DNA of 7,295 bases from Thermoanaerobaculaceae bacterium (GTDB lineage: Bacteria > Acidobacteriota > UBA4820). The notes below the pieces were generated by a model. That model saw only the letters and a list, made by a program, of their open reading frames with translations. It did no database searches and was not told the origin of the DNA. The stretch is from NCBI GenBank assembly GCA_012798145.1, contig JAAZNT010000239.1, forward strand, positions 1 to 7,295. The letters are read 5' to 3'. The translations under genes were made by a program, and so were the position numbers. Shown piece after piece: positions 5,203 to 7,295 of this stretch (position 1 is its first letter; the number at the start of each line of letters is the position of its first letter).

Positions 5203-6222
5203 TTGATAAAAATGGGTAATGGAAGTGTTCTTGTAATTCGTCTTTCTTCTATGGGAGACATTATAAGGGCTGTTCCCACGCTGAAATCTCTTAAAGAAAA
5301 CTTCAACAGGGTTGTCTTTCTTGCGGAAGACAGGTTTTCAGAGATTGCAGAAATGTATCCTTTTTATGACAAGGCAATTTTTTTTCCAAGAAAGAATTTA
5401 AATCTTTCAAGTTTCAAGAAATTCATTCTTGAGTTGAGAAGCGAAAAATTTGATTTGACTCTTGACATTCACGGAATCCTTAAATCTGCGGTAATTGCAA
5501 AATTGTCGCGTTCTGAAAAAATTGCCGGATATCCAAAAAATTTTTCAAAAGAATTTGCTCATTTTTTTTACAAAGACAAAATCCCCTGCGGAGACGAACT
5601 AATTATCTCAAGATACGAAAGATACGAAAAAGCCCTAAAATACTTGGGCATTGAACCAAAAGAGCAGGAAATTTTTTTCCCTCCCAATATTTCAGATGAG
5701 GCAAGCATTTTTGCTGAAAATTTTTTGAGGGAAAATAACCTTCAAAAAAATAGATTCGCTTTTCTTTTCGTTGGGGCGAGTAAAAAGCAGAAGTTTAAAA
5801 GATGGCCTGTCTTTAGATTTATCAAACTTGCGCAACTTCTTGAAAAAGAGATGAACATAAAAAGTGTTTTTGCTTATGGTCCCGATGAAAGGGATTTGTT
5901 TTTAGAATTTGAAAAAGATTTTTTGACACTTCAGCCCTGCGATTTGAAGAAAACTTCAGCGCTAATTTTACAATCTTCTCTTTTTGTTGGGGCAGACACC
6001 GGACTGATGCACCTTTCCGCCCTTTCTGGAGTTAATACTGTTGCGGTGATGGGCGCCACAAACCCTCTAATAAACAGACCATACGGAAAAAATTCTGTTG
6101 TGGTATTCAAAGAGGGGATCAAAAATGAGTGTTTGGGGGCTTCCTGTTCGCACGACAATTGTATGGCAAAAATAACTGAAAATGATGTTTTTGAAAAAAT
6201 CAAGCAACTTTTGGAAAGATAA
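5203..6222 (+). CDS. Glycosyltransferase family 9 (heptosyltransferase-like)
   Basis: 339 residues from TTG at 5203, which lies 5 nt after GGAAG; the in-frame ATG at 5212 would remove three residues and is the alternative start. The GT9 family adds heptose from ADP-heptose to the LPS inner core at the cytoplasmic face. Residues 10-30 hold the N-terminal motif LVIRLSSMGDIIRAVPTL. SSMGD is the same string as in E. coli WaaC as I recall it, so D19 matches its catalytic Asp13. LDIHGILKSA follows at 88-97. The second Rossmann domain begins at FAFLFVGAS (185-193), with the substrate-binding KRWP (199-202) and GADTGLMHL (263-271), including D265 and H270. The C-terminal Cys trio C310, C315, C320, followed by M, corresponds to the Cys-rich tail of many GT9 proteins. 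Acceptor and exact step (WaaC, WaaF or other) cannot be told. It begins 39 nt after pepD and ends 1 nt before tatD, so cotranscription is likely. Confidence 0.92.
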   Translation: MIKMGNGSVLVIRLSSMGDIIRAVPTLKSLKENFNRVVFLAEDRFSEIAEMYPFYDKAIFFPRKNLNLSSFKKFILELRSEKFDLTLDIHGILKSAVIAKLSRSEKIAGYPKNFSKEFAHFFYKDKIPCGDELIISRYERYEKALKYLGIEPKEQEIFFPPNISDEASIFAENFLRENNLQKNRFAFLFVGASKKQKFKRWPVFRFIKLAQLLEKEMNIKSVFAYGPDERDLFLEFEKDFLTLQPCDLKKTSALILQSSLFVGADTGLMHLSALSGVNTVAVMGATNPLINRPYGKNSVVVFKEGIKNECLGASCSHDNCMAKITENDVFEKIKQLLER

Positions 6223-6223
6223 G

Positions 6224-6979
6224 ATGCTTTTTGACACCCACTGCCACCTTGCGATGGATGATTTTAAGAATGACCTTGATGATGTTGTTTTAAGAGCAAA
6301 AAAAAGCGGTGTCTTTATGCTGAATGTTGGCACTTCACCAGAAGATTGGCAGAAAAGCGTTGAAATTAAATCCAAATATGAAATCCCGACAGCCCTCGGG
6401 TTTTCTCCCCACGACGCAAAATCCCTAAATGAAGAAACTTTTTCTCTTTTTAAAAATCTTTTAAAGAGTGCCAATTCAAGTGGTGTAGGCGAAACAGGTC
6501 TTGACTACCACTATTTCATTTCATCAAAAGAAGAGCAAAAAGTAGCTTTTGAGAAACAATTGGAAGTAGCAGAAGAGATGAATCTTCCTTTGATAATCCA
6601 CTCAAGAGACTCTTTTGATGACACTTTAACCATTCTTAAAAGTGTTAAAGTTCCTGTTGTAATCCACTGCTTTACTTACGGAATTTATGAAGCAGAAGAA
6701 TTTCTAAAAAACGGCTTTTATATATCGTTTTCCGGAATAGTCACCTTCAAAAATGCTGAGAAAATCAGAGAAGCTGCAAAAATAGTTCCTGATGATAAGA
6801 TTCTTGTCGAAACAGATTCTCCTTACCTTGCTCCCCTTCCTTTCAGAGGCAAAAGATGTGAACCCACTTTTGTTAAAGAAACAGCCCTTTTGCTTGCGCG
6901 ATATCTTAATAAAAATGAAACTCTTTTCTGCAAGCAAACTTTCCAAAACGGAATAAAATTTTTTAACCTAACAAAATAA
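6224..6979 (+). CDS. tatD: TatD family metal-dependent hydrolase / DNase
   Basis: 251 residues, close to the usual 255-265. Cytoplasmic TIM-barrel amidohydrolase; E. coli TatD acts as a 3'-5' exonuclease, while the substrate of most homologues is unproved. The start is the ATG at 6224: MLFDTHCHL is the standard family N-terminus, and GGAAAG (6213-6218) lies 5 nt upstream. A farther in-frame ATG at 6182 lies inside the GT9 gene and is rejected. The metal-ligand set is complete: H6 and H8 (DTHCHL), E90 (GETGLDY), H126 (LPLIIHSRD), H148 (VVIHCF) and D198 (ILVETDSPYLAP). H63 sits in GFSPHDA, where HPH is more usual. RGKRCEP (208-214) replaces the common RGKRNEP, a minor oddity. The one-nucleotide gap after GT9 indicates translational coupling. 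The gene ends facing the minus-strand PLP enzyme. Confidence 0.96.
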   Translation: MLFDTHCHLAMDDFKNDLDDVVLRAKKSGVFMLNVGTSPEDWQKSVEIKSKYEIPTALGFSPHDAKSLNEETFSLFKNLLKSANSSGVGETGLDYHYFISSKEEQKVAFEKQLEVAEEMNLPLIIHSRDSFDDTLTILKSVKVPVVIHCFTYGIYEAEEFLKNGFYISFSGIVTFKNAEKIREAAKIVPDDKILVETDSPYLAPLPFRGKRCEPTFVKETALLLARYLNKNETLFCKQTFQNGIKFFNLTK

Positions 6980-6981
6980 AC

Positions 6982-7015
6982 GGGCGGCAGGAATGGGGGG
7001 GTAATTCCGCCGCCC
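6982..7015 (-). terminator. GC-rich intrinsic terminator between convergent genes
   Basis: On the plus strand GGGCGGCAGGAAT (6982-6994) pairs with ATTCCGCCGCCC (7004-7015), 12 bp with one bulged A, around a 9-nt loop that is a run of seven G then TA. On the minus strand the stem is followed by GTTTATTTTGTT (6981-6970), a T-rich tract, so it best serves the PLP-enzyme gene. On the plus strand TTGGAGG follows instead, so it would stop tatD transcripts only through the strong stem. The T tract overlaps the tatD stop codon. Confidence 0.75.
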
Positions 7016-7023
7016 TTGGAGGG

Positions 7024-7060
7024 ACTCGGTTGACATACCACAAAGGGATGCCTATCGAGT
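7024..7060 (-). other. Stem-loop in the 3' untranslated region of the PLP-enzyme gene
   Basis: ACTCG (7024-7028) pairs with CGAGT (7056-7060). After a symmetric 3x3 internal loop, GACAT (7032-7036) faces ATGCC (7048-7052). The inner helix has an A/C mismatch on the plus strand but is complete with a G-U pair in minus-strand RNA, so the structure suits a minus-strand transcript. The loop is 11 nt. It lies 46 nt after the stop codon and just before the GC-rich terminator. Function unknown. Confidence 0.4.
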
Positions 7061-7106
7061 TAATAACAATATAATTTCATTTTTTCCAAAATGCAAGAGT
7101 CAATAC

Positions 7107-7295
7107 CTATTTGATTTTATCAAGAGCGCTTTTGAGATCATTGATAAGGTCTTCAGCAGATTCACAACCGACTGAAAGTCTTACAAGCCCGTCTGTTATT
7201 CCTGCTTTTATCCTTTCTTCTTTCTTTACTCCGGAATGTGTCATAGAAGCGGGGTGCTGAATTAAACTTTCCACGCCTCCAAGAGAGACTGCAAG
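7107..7295 (-). CDS. PLP-dependent Cys/Met-metabolism (trans-sulfuration) enzyme, C-terminal part (cut by window edge)
   Basis: The last 62 codons and the TAG stop (7109-7107); the start lies beyond the right edge. The sequence carries the family's C-terminal signature: SLGGVESLIQHPASMTHS, then EER, AGITDGLVRLSVG and EDLINDLKSALDKI. Full-length members are about 380-400 residues and form PLP-dependent tetramers. The family covers cystathionine gamma-synthase, cystathionine beta- and gamma-lyases, methionine gamma-lyase and O-acetylhomoserine sulfhydrylases. The PLP-binding Lys and substrate-determining residues are outside the window, so the reaction cannot be decided. MTHS with GITDGLVRLSVG favours the lyase/synthase branch over the sulfhydrylases. 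Cys replaces the common Ile/Leu in SVG[IL]E, a conservative difference. It converges on tatD, with a 127-nt gap that holds its terminator. Confidence 0.93.
   Translation of the reverse strand, partial: LAVSLGGVESLIQHPASMTHSGVKKEERIKAGITDGLVRLSVGCESAEDLINDLKSALDKIK

Noticed and set aside
6182..6223. Earlier in-frame ATG for tatD
   Set aside because: It lies inside the GT9 gene and adds a tail not seen in the family; MLFDTHCHL at 6224 is the canonical start with its own ribosome binding site.
7030..7058. Plus-strand promoter (TTGACA, 17 nt, TATCGA) between the convergent genes
   Set aside because: The -10 matches only three of six bases, and the promoter would point into the antisense of the PLP-enzyme gene. 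TTGACA is better explained as part of the stem-loop.

Overview
The window is AT-rich chromosomal DNA with compact housekeeping genes, from a bacterium that probably has an outer membrane. The evidence for that is a secreted bacterial alpha-2-macroglobulin, a predicted lipoprotein and a heptosyltransferase-type GT9 enzyme of LPS core assembly. I cannot name the phylum from the sequence. There are no rRNA or tRNA genes, insertion sequences or phage genes.

Layout: (1) 1-1992, minus strand: the N-terminal 664 codons of a large alpha-2-macroglobulin family protein. It runs off the left edge and is preceded by a near-consensus sigma-70 promoter at 2016-2044. (2) 1993-2824: an 832-bp divergent intergenic region. 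Its centre (2232-2591) is a tandem array of 17 units of 21 bp, one of them expanded to 24 bp, with eroded-looking edges. Two plus-strand frames stay open through the array, so it may encode a repetitive protein. (3) 2825-3631, plus: a TPR-repeat lipoprotein. (4) 3709-6979, plus: pepD (aminoacyl-histidine dipeptidase), a GT9 glycosyltransferase and a tatD-family metal hydrolase. The last two are separated by 1 nt and almost certainly cotranscribed. (5) 6980-7106: a convergent intergenic region with a GC-rich terminator hairpin and a second stem-loop. (6) 7107-7295, minus: the last 62 codons of a PLP-dependent Cys/Met-metabolism (trans-sulfuration) enzyme.

The genes do not form one pathway. The left half concerns the cell envelope: alpha-2-macroglobulin as a protease trap and a divergent TPR lipoprotein. 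The plus-strand cluster combines peptide turnover, LPS core sugar transfer and a TatD hydrolase, with no evident functional theme.

The part most worth a second look is the 21-bp array. Substitutions among its units fall 25:15:4 on codon positions 3:2:1 of one frame. That frame encodes a basic G[HL]SLTRK heptapeptide, and nearly all of its third-position changes are synonymous. This hints at coding, but there is no visible ribosome binding site and the flanks are unconvincing. The competing readings are a charged helical repeat in another frame that lacks a start, or a non-coding array phased at two helical turns. They are set out separately in the findings.
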